A stretch of 64,000 nt of DNA from contig CAJYNG010000018.1 of assembly GCA_913775725.1 (NCBI GenBank), positions 62,001 to 126,000 of the forward strand. The letters run 5' to 3'. Under the pieces are notes generated by a model, which was not told where the DNA came from, searched no databases, and worked only from the letters and a program-made list of their open reading frames with translations. Shown here piece after piece: positions 56,527 to 64,000 of the stretch. The position numbers and the translations under genes were made by a program. Numbering within the stretch: position 1 is the stretch's first letter; every line of letters starts with the position of its first letter. Origin of the DNA: an uncultured Stenotrophomonas sp. Its GTDB lineage: Bacteria > Pseudomonadota > Gammaproteobacteria > Xanthomonadales > Xanthomonadaceae.

Positions 56527-56886
56527 GTGGCTGGATTGAATGAATCGTTGAACGCACTGATGGGCATCGACGGCGCGCAGGCAGTGGCGCTGGTCGACTA
56601 CGAAAGCGGCATGCTGCTGGGCGAAGCCGGTGCCGGCATGGACATGGAAGTGGCTGCCGCAGGCAACACCGAAGTGATCCGCGCCAAGATGAAGACCGCC
56701 GCGTCGCTGAACCTCAACGACAGCATCGAGGATATCCTGATCTCGCTGGGCAAGGCGTACCACATCATGCGCCCGGTGGCGAAGAAGAAGGGCCTGTTCT
56801 TCTACATCGTGCTGGACCGTACCAAGTCCAACCTGGCATTGGCCCGGCGCAAGGTGCAGGACGTGGAGGCCGAACTGGCGATCTGA
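56527..56886 (+). CDS. Roadblock/LC7-domain protein, short paralogue
   Basis: 119 residues from a GTG with AAGGGG upstream. The motif VALVDYESGMLLGE and NTEVIRAKMKTAASLNLNDSIEDILISLGKAYHIMRPV are typical of the short roadblock group, distinct from the preceding one. A GTG near 56473 could give a longer product. It is the last gene of the four-gene operon. GTAG palindromes follow. Confidence 0.85.
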   Translation: MAGLNESLNALMGIDGAQAVALVDYESGMLLGEAGAGMDMEVAAAGNTEVIRAKMKTAASLNLNDSIEDILISLGKAYHIMRPVAKKKGLFFYIVLDRTKSNLALARRKVQDVEAELAI

Positions 56887-56899
56887 GCCACCGGCTTCT

Positions 56900-56996
56900 G
56901 TAGGGTCGGGCCCGCCCGACTGCTCTTTGCAACTGTAGAGCCGAGCCATGCTCGGCTGCTTCTGCCTGGATCAGCCGAGCATGGGCTCGGCTCTAC
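56900..56996. repeat. GTAG palindrome cluster before aceK
   Basis: A single element (GTAG 56900, stem GGTCGGGC/GCCCGAC to 56921) is followed by a face-to-face pair bounded by GTAG at 56935 and CTAC ending at 56996, with AGCCGAGC-type stems. Confidence 0.85.
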
Positions 56997-57051
56997 ACAA
57001 GCAACCCCACGCCAGCGTATGGTAAGGCCGGTCCTCCCGGGTGAGCCATGC

Positions 57052-58782
57052 ATGTCCCAGCCTGACATCGCTGCCGAGCTGGCGCCGCGAATCGCCGGCG
57101 CCATCCGCGATGGTTTCGAGCAGTACCACGTCCGCTTTGCGGCGATCACTGCCCGTGCGCGGCAGCGTTTCGAGCAGCGCGACTGGGCGGCTGCGCGCCA
57201 GGATGCGGTTGAGCGCATCGCCCTGTACGACCTGTGCATCGCCGAGCAGATGGATACATTGCGCCGCCTCGCCGGTGACGCGATCGGCGAGCGCGCGCTG
57301 TGGTTGCAGGTGCACGCCCGCTACAGCGCGCTGCTGCAGGGGTTGATCGACGCCGAACTGTACAAGACCTTCTACAACACGCTGTCGCGACGCCTGTTTG
57401 CTACCCGCGGCGTGGACCCGGCGCTGGAATTCATTGCTTTCGACGTCGAGCCCTCCGATGCGATCACCCATCCCGTCGCGCGGCATACCTATGCGGTTTC
57501 GCCGACGCGGCCGGTGGAGGCCCTGCAGCGCGTGTTGGCCGATTACCGCTTTGACATTCCGTACGCGCACCAGCTGCGCTGCGCGGCGGCCATCGCCGTG
57601 CGCCTGCAGGATGATCTGGCCCATTGGGGTGACACGCCGGTGCGCAGCATCGAGCTGCTCGACACCGTGTTCTACCGCGAACGCCGCGCCTATCTGGTTG
57701 GACGCGTGTTCGGCGAGCATCGCTTCTCGCCCTGCGTGATCGCGCTGGTGAACGACAAGCACGGCCTGCGCGCCGACGCGGTGCTGACCCGGCGCCGTGA
57801 TGTCGCCCATCTGTTCGGCGTGTCGCGCAGCTACTTCCAGGCCGACCTGGGCACGGTGGGTGATGCGGTGGTGTTCCTGCGCAGCCTGCTGCCGGGCAAG
57901 CCCATCGATGAGATCTACACGGTGCTGGGACGTGCCAAGCAGGGCAAGACCGAGCGCTACCGCACCTTCTTCCGCCACTTCAACGAGCACCCGCAGGAGC
58001 GGCTGGTGCACGCCGAAGGCACGCCGGGCATGGTCATGGCGGTGTTTACCCTGCCCAGTTATCCGCTGGTGTTCAAGCTGATCCGTGACCGTTTCGCCTG
58101 GCCCAAGGCAATGTCGCGGCAGCAGGTGGAGGAGAAGTACGCGCTGGTGTTCAATCTCGATCGTGTCGGCAGGCTGCTCGATGCACAGCCTTATCGCCAC
58201 CTGCGCTTCCCGCGCGACCGCTTCGCGCCGGCCTTGCTGGAAGAGCTGCTGGAGCAGTGCGCGCAGAGCGTGCGCGTCGATGGCGACCAGGTGGAAGTTT
58301 CACTTTGCTACGTGCAGCGTCGTTTCCGTCCGTTGAACCTGTACCTGCGCGAGCAGGGGGGCGAAGCCGTGCGCGCGGCGGTGCTCGACTACGCGCAGGC
58401 GATCACTGACATGGCGCGCAACAACATTTTCCCCGGCGACATGCTGCCGAAGAACTTTGGCGTATCGCGGCACGGCAGGGCCGTGTTCTACGATTATGAC
58501 GAGCTGTGCCTGGTCAGCGACTGCGTGTTCCGCGCCTGGCCGCAGCCACGCACGCCTGAGGAAGCGATGGGGGACGAGCCTTGGTTCCATGTCGGTCCGC
58601 GCGATGTGTTCCCGGAGCGCTTCGGCCCGTTCATGGGCCTGCCGGCGAGTGAGTTGGCCGCGGTGCGCGAGCACTACCGGCATCTGTTCGATCCGGGCTG
58701 GTGGCAGGGCCTGCAGGAACGCTTCGCCCGCGGTGACTATCCGGATACGCCGCCCTATGCAGGCGCGCACCGGCTGGCCTGA
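57052..58782 (+). CDS. aceK: Isocitrate dehydrogenase kinase/phosphatase
   Basis: 576 residues, the length of E. coli AceK. It phosphorylates and dephosphorylates isocitrate dehydrogenase, dividing flux between the TCA cycle and glyoxylate bypass. Segments visible are [91 protein letters not shown] with the catalytic Asp of the kinase fold, and FMGLP. Unlike E. coli it is not beside aceBA. The nearby icd is of the monomeric class, not the classical substrate. The start at 57052 is chosen; no strong site precedes it. Confidence 0.95.
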   Translation: MSQPDIAAELAPRIAGAIRDGFEQYHVRFAAITARARQRFEQRDWAAARQDAVERIALYDLCIAEQMDTLRRLAGDAIGERALWLQVHARYSALLQGLIDAELYKTFYNTLSRRLFATRGVDPALEFIAFDVEPSDAITHPVARHTYAVSPTRPVEALQRVLADYRFDIPYAHQLRCAAAIAVRLQDDLAHWGDTPVRSIELLDTVFYRERRAYLVGRVFGEHRFSPCVIALVNDKHGLRADAVLTRRRDVAHLFGVSRSYFQADLGTVGDAVVFLRSLLPGKPIDEIYTVLGRAKQGKTERYRTFFRHFNEHPQERLVHAEGTPGMVMAVFTLPSYPLVFKLIRDRFAWPKAMSRQQVEEKYALVFNLDRVGRLLDAQPYRHLRFPRDRFAPALLEELLEQCAQSVRVDGDQVEVSLCYVQRRFRPLNLYLREQGGEAVRAAVLDYAQAITDMARNNIFPGDMLPKNFGVSRHGRAVFYDYDELCLVSDCVFRAWPQPRTPEEAMGDEPWFHVGPRDVFPERFGPFMGLPASELAAVREHYRHLFDPGWWQGLQERFARGDYPDTPPYAGAHRLA

Positions 58783-58843
58783 ACCGGCTGTCATGGTGGC
58801 TGGGACTGAGGTACTCTCGCCGTTCATCACCAAGGATCCGGCA

Positions 58844-59734
58844 ATGATGCGTTCCCCCCTGTTTCTCGCTCTCGCGCTGGCCGTAGGTGCCGGTACCCCG
58901 TTGCTTGCTGGCGAGGCCAGTGCGCAGACCACGCGTGCGGTGCGTGCCACCGCGGAAATGAGCATGGTGCTGTCCGGCCATATCGAGATCACGCCTGAGG
59001 GCGAGGTCAGCTCGCTGGTACTGGATCAGAAATCGGCCCTGACTCCGAGCATCGCCTCCTTCGTGGAAGGAACAATCGGCGGCTGGCGCTTCGAACCCAC
59101 GCTGTACGATGGCAAGGCAGTGGCTGCACGTGCTCCGATGCGGGTGCGGCTGAGGGGGACGCAGATGGCCGATGGTGGCTACCAGGTCAGCATGACCAGT
59201 GTCGATTTCAGTGAATATGATCCGAAGGCTACCGATTCGGTGACCAAGATGCGCATAACCCCGCCGCGTTATCCGGACGAAGCCTATCGGAATGGCGCGC
59301 AGGGTGAAGTGCTGCTGATGATCAAGGTGGCGCGTGATGGCACCGTGGCCGATGTCATCGCCGAACAGGTGAACATGACCGTGGTCGGCCCGGAACGGGC
59401 CATGGCCAAGATGCGCGACATCCTGGCCAGAGCCAGTATCAGCAGCGCCCGCAGCTGGACCTTCAACCCACCGACCACCGGCGAGGACAGCACCCGCGAC
59501 AGCTGGGAGGTACGCGTCCCGGTAGGCTTCGCCCTGGGCAACGACCGCAACACCGCGCAGGAACGCTATGGTCGCTGGCGCGCCTTCATTCCGGGACCTC
59601 GGCAGACCATACCGTGGCGCAAGTCGGCCCCGGTCGAGCGGGGCGGCAGCGACCTGCTGCCGGAAGGCGGCGTGTACATGGTCGATGGCGCCAAGCGCGG
59701 TGTGCGTCTGCTGACCCCGCTGGAAGAGAGCTGA
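58844..59734 (+). CDS. Periplasmic protein with a TonB C-terminal domain
   Basis: 296 residues. Signal peptide (LALALAVGAGTPLLAGEASA) and a large soluble domain; the TonB C-terminal motif is PRYPDEAYRNGAQGEVLLMIKVARDGTVADV. There is no Pro-rich spacer or membrane anchor of a working TonB, so it is probably not an energy transducer, though annotation often labels it so. AAGGA seven bases upstream fixes the ATG at 58844. It stands alone, convergent with the next gene. Confidence 0.82.
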   Translation: MMRSPLFLALALAVGAGTPLLAGEASAQTTRAVRATAEMSMVLSGHIEITPEGEVSSLVLDQKSALTPSIASFVEGTIGGWRFEPTLYDGKAVAARAPMRVRLRGTQMADGGYQVSMTSVDFSEYDPKATDSVTKMRITPPRYPDEAYRNGAQGEVLLMIKVARDGTVADVIAEQVNMTVVGPERAMAKMRDILARASISSARSWTFNPPTTGEDSTRDSWEVRVPVGFALGNDRNTAQERYGRWRAFIPGPRQTIPWRKSAPVERGGSDLLPEGGVYMVDGAKRGVRLLTPLEES

Positions 59735-59742
59735 GTGCTGGA

Positions 59743-59767
59743 GCGGAGCCGGGCAATCCGGCTCCGC
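59743..59767. terminator. Hairpin between convergent genes
   Basis: GCGGAGCCGG (59743-59752), loop GCAAT, CCGGCTCCGC (59758-59767). Strong stem without a T-tract; it probably ends both transcripts imperfectly, or forms a 3' stability structure. Confidence 0.55.
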
Positions 59768-59768
59768 G

Positions 59769-61343
59769 TCAGTCGGCGTACGGGTAGATCACCACCCGGT
59801 TGCGGCCCTGTTCCTTGGCCATGTACAGCGCCTTGTCGGCCAGCCGCAATGCCTGCTCGGCGTCGACGTGGAAGCTGGGGAAGTGGGCCACGCCCAGCGA
59901 TACGGTGATGGTGCCGACCGGTTCGAACGGATGGTCGGCGATGTGCTGGCGCAGGCGTTCACCGGCCTGACGGGCCGATTCAGTACTGATGCCCGGCAGC
60001 AGAAGCAGGAATTCTTCGCCACCGGCGCGGCAGAGGATGTCGCTGTCGCGCGAGTAGCGGCGCATCTGGTCGGCGATGTGGACGATGGCGTTGTCGCCGA
60101 CGTCATGCCCGTAACTGTCGTTGATCGACTTGAAGCGATCGATGTCCAGCGCCAGGATCGCAAACGGAATGCCCTGCACCTGCAGCGCGTCCAGCGCCTG
60201 CTGCAGCCCGCGGCGGTTGAGCAGGCCGGTCAGCGGGTCGGTGCGGCTGGCACGGTTGAGCGTGCCGATACGATCCTGCAGGGCATTGAAGCTGTGCAGC
60301 ACGGCCTGCTTGAGCTGGGCGACCTCGAAGTACCAGGCGCGGATGCCGCTGACATGGTTGATCGCATTGCCGGTGTCCTCGCCGCCCTGCACATTGCGCG
60401 CCAGCTGCCACAGCGGCATCGAAATGCGGCGCGCGAACCACCAGGTGACCAGCAGCGACAGCAGGCCGAGCGGAATCGCATTCCAGATCACCGCGGTCAT
60501 CAACCGTGAGAGCGGCTGCAGGGTGGCCTCGGTCGGGCGCTGGGCAATGATGCCCCAGCCAGTGGCCGCCACCGGCGCATAGCCGGCCAGCATCGACACA
60601 CCACGGTTGTTGCGTACCTGCTGTGCGCCACGCTCCCCGCGCACCACGGCCTTCACCGCCGGGTTGCCGACCACGTAGTCACCCACCCGCTTGCCATCGG
60701 CGTGGTACAGCAGGCGGCCATTGCGGTCCACCACGTACAGGTAGGAGCCGTCGCGGTAGTAGTGCTTGCCCAGCAGCGTGTGCAGTGCGCTGCGCTGGCG
60801 CAGGTACAGGGTGCCGCTTACATAGCCGCGATAGCGGCCCTGGCGGTCGAAGATCGGGTGCGACAGCGACACCAGCAGCTTGCCCGTGGCCGACTGGTAG
60901 GGATCGCTGATCATCGGCTGGCGCGCCGCCAGTGCCGCGTTGTTGCCGACACTGTGCAGCACCTCACCCTGCAGCTGCAGGGTCTGCGGCGAGGTGGCGA
61001 TCACCAGGCCGTCGGCGTCCACCACCAGCGAGGAGTTGAAGCTGCTGGACTGCAGCTGCAGGCGGCTGGCTTCATCCTGGGCCTGCTTCGGATCGAGGTC
61101 GTCCTCGCCCAGGCGAGTCGCGGCATAGGCCAGCTGCTGCTGCGCGGCCAGCAGGAAGTTCTGGGTGGTCTCGGCCAGCTTGGTGGCATAGACGCGGTTG
61201 GCTTCCAAGGTGTTGCCGACCAGCTGGTCGCGCTGCACCCGATAGCTGGCCAGCAGGGTGTTGGCCAGGGCGATGATGGCACTGAGCAGGGCCAGGGCGA
61301 GGATCAGCTTGCCCAGGTTGAGGCGGGGAGACAGCGTTCGCAT
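59769..61343 (-). CDS. Membrane-bound diguanylate cyclase with dCache-type sensor
   Basis: 524 residues. Membrane helices at about 10-30 and 285-310 flank a periplasmic sensor (about 35-280) of dCache type (SLVVDADGLVIATSP, YLYVVDRNGRLLYHADG, VAATGWGIIAQRPTEATLQ). A short linker leads to the GGDEF domain with GGEEF in CRAGGEEFLLLLPG and the I-site-like region before it lacks an obvious RxxD. It should make c-di-GMP from GTP in response to a small periplasmic ligand. The start at 61343 (MRTLSPRLNLGKLILA) is preferred to a frame opening 67 codons earlier, which overlaps the rho terminator. Confidence 0.92.
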   Translation of the reverse strand: MRTLSPRLNLGKLILALALLSAIIALANTLLASYRVQRDQLVGNTLEANRVYATKLAETTQNFLLAAQQQLAYAATRLGEDDLDPKQAQDEASRLQLQSSSFNSSLVVDADGLVIATSPQTLQLQGEVLHSVGNNAALAARQPMISDPYQSATGKLLVSLSHPIFDRQGRYRGYVSGTLYLRQRSALHTLLGKHYYRDGSYLYVVDRNGRLLYHADGKRVGDYVVGNPAVKAVVRGERGAQQVRNNRGVSMLAGYAPVAATGWGIIAQRPTEATLQPLSRLMTAVIWNAIPLGLLSLLVTWWFARRISMPLWQLARNVQGGEDTGNAINHVSGIRAWYFEVAQLKQAVLHSFNALQDRIGTLNRASRTDPLTGLLNRRGLQQALDALQVQGIPFAILALDIDRFKSINDSYGHDVGDNAIVHIADQMRRYSRDSDILCRAGGEEFLLLLPGISTESARQAGERLRQHIADHPFEPVGTITVSLGVAHFPSFHVDAEQALRLADKALYMAKEQGRNRVVIYPYAD

Positions 61344-61499
61344 GCGTCGACGGATCCGGCAGGAGGCTGGACCCGACCGGTTCTCCGGAAGGGGCGACAG
61401 CGGGAATCGGTGGCAGGGCCCACAGGGGGCGGGCAGGGTATCGCGCGGATTATCGCCAAAAGCGGGCGCCGGCGAAGTGAAGTGCGTCGCCCTGCAGGC

Positions 61500-61530
61500 A
61501 AAAAAAAACCTGCCGCAGCGAGCGGCAGGT
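61500..61530 (-). terminator. Intrinsic terminator of rho
   Basis: On the minus strand ACCTGCCGC (61530-61522), loop TCGCT, GCGGCAGGT, then eight or nine T residues (A run 61500-61508 on plus). Confidence 0.9.
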
Positions 61531-61553
61531 TCTTTTCGATGCAATGCCGTGGA

Positions 61554-63305
61554 TCAGCGCTTCATCGAACCGAAGAACTCGTCGTTGGACTTGGTGTTCT
61601 TCATCTTGTCCAGCAGGAACTCCATCGCGGCCATTTCATCCATCGGATGCAGCAGCTTGCGCAGGATCCAGATCTTCTGCAGCAGTTCCGGTTCGATCAG
61701 CAGGTCTTCGCGGCGGGTGCCGGAACGGTTGATGTCGATGGCCGGGAACACGCGCTTCTCAGCGATGCGGCGGCTCAGGTGCACTTCGCTGTTGCCGGTG
61801 CCCTTGAACTCTTCGTAGATCACCTCGTCCATCTTCGAGCCGGTGTCGACCAGCGCGGTGGCGATGATGGTCAGGCTGCCGCCTTCTTCCACGTTACGCG
61901 CGGCACCGAAGAAGCGCTTCGGGCGGTGCAGGGCGTTGGCGTCCACGCCACCGGTCAGCACCTTGCCCGAGCTCGGCACCACGTTGTTGTAGGCACGGGC
62001 CAGGCGGGTGATCGAGTCGAGCAGGATCACCACGTCCTTCTTGTGCTCGACCAGGCGCTTGGCGCGCTCGATGACCATTTCGGCCACCTGCACGTGGCGC
62101 GCGGCCGGCTCGTCGAAGGTCGAGCTGATGACCTCGCCGCGCACGGTGCGCTGCATTTCGGTCACTTCTTCCGGGCGCTCGTCGATCAGCAGCACGATCA
62201 GGTGCACGTCCGGGTGGTTGGTGGTGATGGCAGTAGCGACCTGCTGCATCATCATGGTCTTGCCAGCCTTCGGCTGCGACACGATGAGCGAGCGCTGGCC
62301 TTTGCCCTGCGGGGCCATCAGGTCGAGGATGCGGCCGGTGATGTCTTCCGACGAACCGTTGCCACGTTCCAGGGTGAAGCGGCGGCGCGGGAACAGGGCG
62401 GTCAGGTTCTCGAACAGCACCTTGTTCTTCGACGCTTCGATCGGCTCGCCGTTGATGGTGTCGACGATGTTCAGCGCGAAGTAGCGCTCGCCGTCCTTCG
62501 GGAAGCGGATGCGGCCGGAGATGTGGTCGCCGGTGCGCAGGTTGAAGCGGCGGATCTGGCTGGGCGAGATGTAGGTGTCGTCCGGGCCGGCCAGGTAGCT
62601 GGCTTCGGCCGCGCGCAGGAAGCCGAAGCCGTCCGGCAGGATTTCCAGCACGCCGTCGGCGGCGACGCCGTCACCGTGGCGGGTCAGCACCTTCAGCAGG
62701 GCGAAGATCACATCCTGCTTGCGGGCGCGGGCCACGCCTTCGGAGATCTGCAGCTGCTCGGCGATTTCCAGCAGCTTCTGTGCCGGCATGCGCTTGAGGT
62801 CGCTCAGCGAGTAGACCGGGAAGCCCTCGGGCACGTTGGCGTGCGGGCGCGGCACGAACGGCTGCTGCTCGCCGCCGTCGTTGGGCAGGCCATCGTCGCG
62901 GAAGCGGTTGTTGCGGTCACGGTCGCGGCGGTTGCGGAAGCGGTCGCGGCGGTTGCCCTGGCCTTGCCCCTGGCCCTGCTGGCCGTTCTGGTTGTACGGG
63001 TTCTGGCCCTGGTTCTGGCCGCCCCCCTGGTGGTTCTGCTGCCGCGGCTGGCCGGATTCGCGACCCTCACCGCTTTCGCCACCGCCACTGCTGGCAGGGG
63101 CCTCGGCGGCGGGCGCGCTCGGTGCGGGGGCGGTTGCGACCGGTGCCGGCGCTTCGGGCGCGGCGGCCAGCGGCAGGGTCGGCTGCGCCGGAGCGGCGCT
63201 GGTTTCGGCGGCTGCCGGAGCGGCGGCCTTGCTCACGCGGGGCTTGCGCACGCGCTTTTCGGCGGGCGCATCGGCGCTGCCGGTTTCGGAAGTGTTATCG
63301 GACAA
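61554..63305 (-). CDS. rho: Transcription termination factor Rho with long disordered N-terminus
   Basis: 583 residues against 419 in E. coli. The standard Rho begins near residue 165 ([22 protein letters not shown]), with the RNA-binding cold-shock domain (DGFGFLR) and the ATPase with Walker A ([11 protein letters not shown]) and [15 protein letters not shown]. The first about 160 residues are an added low-complexity segment: Ala/Pro-rich and charged (1-75), then Gly/Gln/Asn/Arg-rich (76-140, with QGQGQGQG and RNRRDRDRN). Rho is a hexameric RNA helicase. It has its own terminator; trxA lies 228 bases upstream in the same direction. Confidence 0.97.
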   Translation of the reverse strand: MSDNTSETGSADAPAEKRVRKPRVSKAAAPAAAETSAAPAQPTLPLAAAPEAPAPVATAPAPSAPAAEAPASSGGGESGEGRESGQPRQQNHQGGGQNQGQNPYNQNGQQGQGQGQGNRRDRFRNRRDRDRNNRFRDDGLPNDGGEQQPFVPRPHANVPEGFPVYSLSDLKRMPAQKLLEIAEQLQISEGVARARKQDVIFALLKVLTRHGDGVAADGVLEILPDGFGFLRAAEASYLAGPDDTYISPSQIRRFNLRTGDHISGRIRFPKDGERYFALNIVDTINGEPIEASKNKVLFENLTALFPRRRFTLERGNGSSEDITGRILDLMAPQGKGQRSLIVSQPKAGKTMMMQQVATAITTNHPDVHLIVLLIDERPEEVTEMQRTVRGEVISSTFDEPAARHVQVAEMVIERAKRLVEHKKDVVILLDSITRLARAYNNVVPSSGKVLTGGVDANALHRPKRFFGAARNVEEGGSLTIIATALVDTGSKMDEVIYEEFKGTGNSEVHLSRRIAEKRVFPAIDINRSGTRREDLLIEPELLQKIWILRKLLHPMDEMAAMEFLLDKMKNTKSNDEFFGSMKR

Positions 63306-63533
63306 GAGCGTTATTCCTCGCTTGAAGGTGCGAGCGCCCGGCTGGGGCGGCGAACGTTGGGAATGGGTCTGGAAGAAACTGCGTCCAGAGGGTGCGGCAC
63401 GCGAACGCGGCCGGATATGCCGACACTATCATCGGCCAGCGGCGCCGTGCAAGGGCTGCCGGGAACAGCATTCATCATGGGCGCGGGGCGCCCGCCGGCA
63501 GCCGTGGTCGGCGGCTGCCGGAGAACAGCAGGA

Positions 63534-63863
63534 TCAGGCCAGGGCCTTGTCCAGCAGGCCGGCCAGCTGGGCCTTGCCCACTGCACCGATCTGCTCGGCG
63601 ACCTTCTCGCCATCCTTGAACACGACCAGGTACGGAATCGAACGCACGTGGTACTTGGCGGCCAGCGCGCGGTTGTGGTCGACGTTGACCTTGGCGATCT
63701 TGGCGCGGCCCTGGTAGGCATCGGCCAGTTCGTCCAGCGCCGGGGCGATCATCTTGCACGGGCCACACCACTCGGCCCAGAAATCGACCAGCACCGGTTC
63801 CTTGGAATTCAGCACTGCGCTATCAAAGTCGGCGTCGCCGACATGTACAACCTTGTCGCTCAT
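63534..63863 (-). CDS. trxA: Thioredoxin
   Basis: 109 residues, the standard length. The active site [10 protein letters not shown] with the conserved WCGPC is present, followed by [16 protein letters not shown] and LAGLLDKAL. It reduces disulfides in ribonucleotide reductase and other targets. The start at 63863 ([10 protein letters not shown]) is clear. It is upstream of rho in the same direction, a known neighbourhood in gammaproteobacteria. The 137 bases to the right edge contain no gene I can support. Confidence 0.97.
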   Translation of the reverse strand: MSDKVVHVGDADFDSAVLNSKEPVLVDFWAEWCGPCKMIAPALDELADAYQGRAKIAKVNVDHNRALAAKYHVRSIPYLVVFKDGEKVAEQIGAVGKAQLAGLLDKALA

Positions 63864-64000
63864 CTTGGTTTCTCGTCTTGGATTGCACCCGGCCATGCCG
63901 GAGGTGGGTGAACTGGGCCATGCCCGGTGGCGCGACCCTCGTCGTTGCCTCGCGGCGCACTGCCGCGGTGCGTTCGGCGGGATGCCTGGACGCTCACGGC

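Overview
The window is a GC-rich, densely coded chromosomal stretch of a Xanthomonadaceae bacterium, most likely Stenotrophomonas of the maltophilia group. The evidence is many short palindromes carrying a terminal GTAG (SMAG-like repeats), a Clp regulator, an RND operon with one adaptor and two permeases (SmeIJK-type), a Xanthomonadales type IV secretion effector with an XVIPCD tail, a trpE/trpGDC layout, and a monomeric isocitrate dehydrogenase with AceK nearby. There is no rRNA, integrase, transposase, prophage or CRISPR array. It reads as core chromosome with small accessory insertions.

Layout. 1-6 kb: start of a Mrp-type cation/H+ antiporter operon, DUF962 gene, purC, DnaJ-domain gene, rpe, a GNAT acetyltransferase and yegS. 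6-9.3 kb: a divergent accessory pair, an ankyrin lipoprotein and a lipase-fold effector with an XVIPCD signal, probably toxin and immunity. 9.4-15 kb: trpE, a SIMPL-domain gene, trpG, trpD, trpC and a HAD hydrolase, preceded by a Trp-codon-rich leader. 15-22 kb: TauE/SafE transporter, clp, speD, sugE, coq7, rplM-rpsI, tRNA-Met and tRNA-Gln, rppH, and Fur-linked bfd-bfr. 22-31 kb: a two-gene signalling operon (degenerate GGDEF/EAL protein and hybrid kinase), DUF4126, a coiled-coil membrane protein, bactofilin, erpA, nudC, ampE. 31-40 kb: a DUF2752/CD225 cluster, a transporter-acyltransferase fusion, SDR, FUSC protein, TonB-dependent receptor. 40-48 kb: smeIJK-type efflux operon. 48-64 kb: M20 amidohydrolase, queF, LysM protein, lipoprotein, icd, a GTPase/roadblock operon, aceK, a TonB-domain protein, a diguanylate cyclase, rho and trxA.

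Common threads are tryptophan synthesis, iron handling (bfd, bfr, erpA, a receptor with a Fur-like box), c-di-GMP signalling (clp, a degenerate GGDEF/EAL protein, an active-looking cyclase), envelope and efflux functions, and the isocitrate branch point (icd, aceK).

The most unusual signal is non-coding. Two intergenic blocks of about 0.5 kb (30717-31247 and 49230-49733) share the same order of nested inverted repeats although much of their primary sequence differs, with compensatory changes between arms about 300 bases apart. Both begin 8 bases after a stop codon. I do not recognise this element. Other points of interest are a possible translational attenuator before trpE, a GTAG palindrome pair carried in frame inside a sensor kinase gene, and the effector/immunity pair.
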